Shown one piece after another: positions 63,472-64,000 of a stretch of DNA of 64,000 nt. A model generated the notes under the pieces. It saw nothing but the letters and a program-made list of their open reading frames with translations. It did not search any database and was not told where the DNA came from. Every line of letters starts with the position of its first letter. Position 1 is the stretch's first letter. The DNA lies in assembly GCA_949300485.1 (NCBI GenBank), contig CASGEL010000003.1, forward strand, positions 1 to 64,000, in the 5' to 3' direction. The DNA comes from an uncultured bacterium. Its GTDB lineage: Bacteria; Cyanobacteriota; Vampirovibrionia; Gastranaerophilales; Gastranaerophilaceae. The position numbers and the translations under genes were made by a program.

Positions 63472-64000
63472 ATGAAAAAGAAATTTATAATTTTGGCAAT
63501 GATAAGTCTTATAACAACAAGTTCAATCGTTGTTGCATCAACAAATAATGAACCCCCACAGGAATATATAAATAATCTTAAATCCTGCAAAGAGAGTTCA
63601 GTTAATAAAGAAGGCTCAACAGTCAATCAATACACTATTAAAGGGTTATTACCGGATGGCAGATGCGAAGTTGAAATCTCCAGTTATACAAATTTTGCAG
63701 ACCCAAAAATTTATGAAGGCTTCATAACAATTATGAAGGGTTTTGCAGGAGATAAGCTGAAAGAATCTGACATCCCGACACAAGCTCAAATGATAGAACA
63801 AGGGAAAAAAGAAAAGACTATTACACACTGCAAATTCACAAAAGAACAAAGGTACGCATTACACGCAGCATATTTGAAACATGACGGAAAAAATAACTGT
63901 GTAACAAATGGTGGAACAACCAACTGTCATTTCAGCACATCTGATATGAGTTCTTATGACAGATTAATGATGAACTACAGTGTTGGTACCTGCTCTCAAA
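63472..64000 (+). CDS. Secreted cysteine-containing protein 3, cut by the window end
   Basis: The open frame runs off the window. AGGAG upstream and ATG at 63472 give MKKKFIILAMISLITTSSIV, a signal peptide, then a chain with paired cysteines (NLKSCKESSV, DGRCEVEI, THCKFTKEQ, NNCVTNGGTTNCHF, GTCSQ). DGRCEVEI resembles the GSCEVTL and RCEVAL units in its neighbours, so it is probably part of the same family and operon. 176 residues are visible. The rest is unknown. Confidence 0.6.
   Translation, partial: MKKKFIILAMISLITTSSIVVASTNNEPPQEYINNLKSCKESSVNKEGSTVNQYTIKGLLPDGRCEVEISSYTNFADPKIYEGFITIMKGFAGDKLKESDIPTQAQMIEQGKKEKTITHCKFTKEQRYALHAAYLKHDGKNNCVTNGGTTNCHFSTSDMSSYDRLMMNYSVGTCSQ

Overview
The window is about 64 kb of AT-rich, gene-dense bacterial chromosome. 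It most likely comes from a non-photosynthetic gut relative of cyanobacteria (Melainabacteria/Vampirovibrionia, probably Gastranaerophilales). This is inferred, not proven. The grounds are a cyanobacterial-style DivIVA/Cdv3-like coiled-coil gene behind coaD, a stand-alone fixC-fixX pair, prepilin-like proteins, several large lineage-restricted proteins, and an anaerobic [FeFe]-hydrogenase operon with no respiratory chain genes. No phage, CRISPR array or insertion sequence is visible.

Layout. 0-1.1 kb: a frameshifted, truncated prepilin-like gene. 1.4-3.0 kb: coaD and two related DivIVA-like genes. 3.1-5.7 kb: rpmG, tRNA-Trp, secE, nusG, rplK and rplA, closed by a terminator. 5.7-6.7 kb: a lineage-specific gene, a two-copy tandem repeat and tRNA-Val. 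6.7-9.9 kb: a sulfane-sulfur module, with a four-part CoA-disulfide reductase/rhodanese/TusA/DsrE fusion divergent from an ArsR-type regulator and a peroxiredoxin, the two sides sharing a perfect 46-bp palindrome. 9.9-16.2 kb: an amino-acid symporter, an ACT protein, a GH57 glycosidase and anmK. A long leader with a terminator abuts anmK. 16.8-25.6 kb: a WYL regulator pair, der, TPR proteins, queH, a VKOR-DsbA fusion and an asparaginase. 25.5-30.7 kb: two LysM cell-wall hydrolases, upp, an MCE protein and a cysteine-cluster protein. 30.7-42.3 kb: transporters, a prepilin followed directly by rnpB (RNase P RNA), tmk, map, pheT and several unknowns.

42.4-64 kb: the lysA-cdaA-yitT operon (c-di-AMP synthesis), fixC-fixX, a very large lineage-specific protein, gyrB with a tiny secreted-protein gene behind it, an orphan FliI/YscN-type ATPase, adk, and a five-gene hydrogenase operon (small [2Fe-2S] protein, sensory HydS-type protein with PAS, SpoIIE phosphatase, second [2Fe-2S] protein, group-B-like [FeFe] hydrogenase). 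metG and a run of small secreted cysteine-containing proteins follow, the last one cut by the window edge.

The physiology suggested is a fermenting anaerobe that disposes of electrons through hydrogenase, senses redox or hydrogen through HydS/SpoIIE, protects itself from reactive sulfur and peroxide, ferments alpha-glucans, recycles its wall and makes c-di-AMP. The least explained items are the anmK leader RNA, the plus-strand mini transcription unit at 54.86-55.04 kb, the tandem repeat that copies the tRNA-Val 5' end, and the small secreted cysteine protein family.
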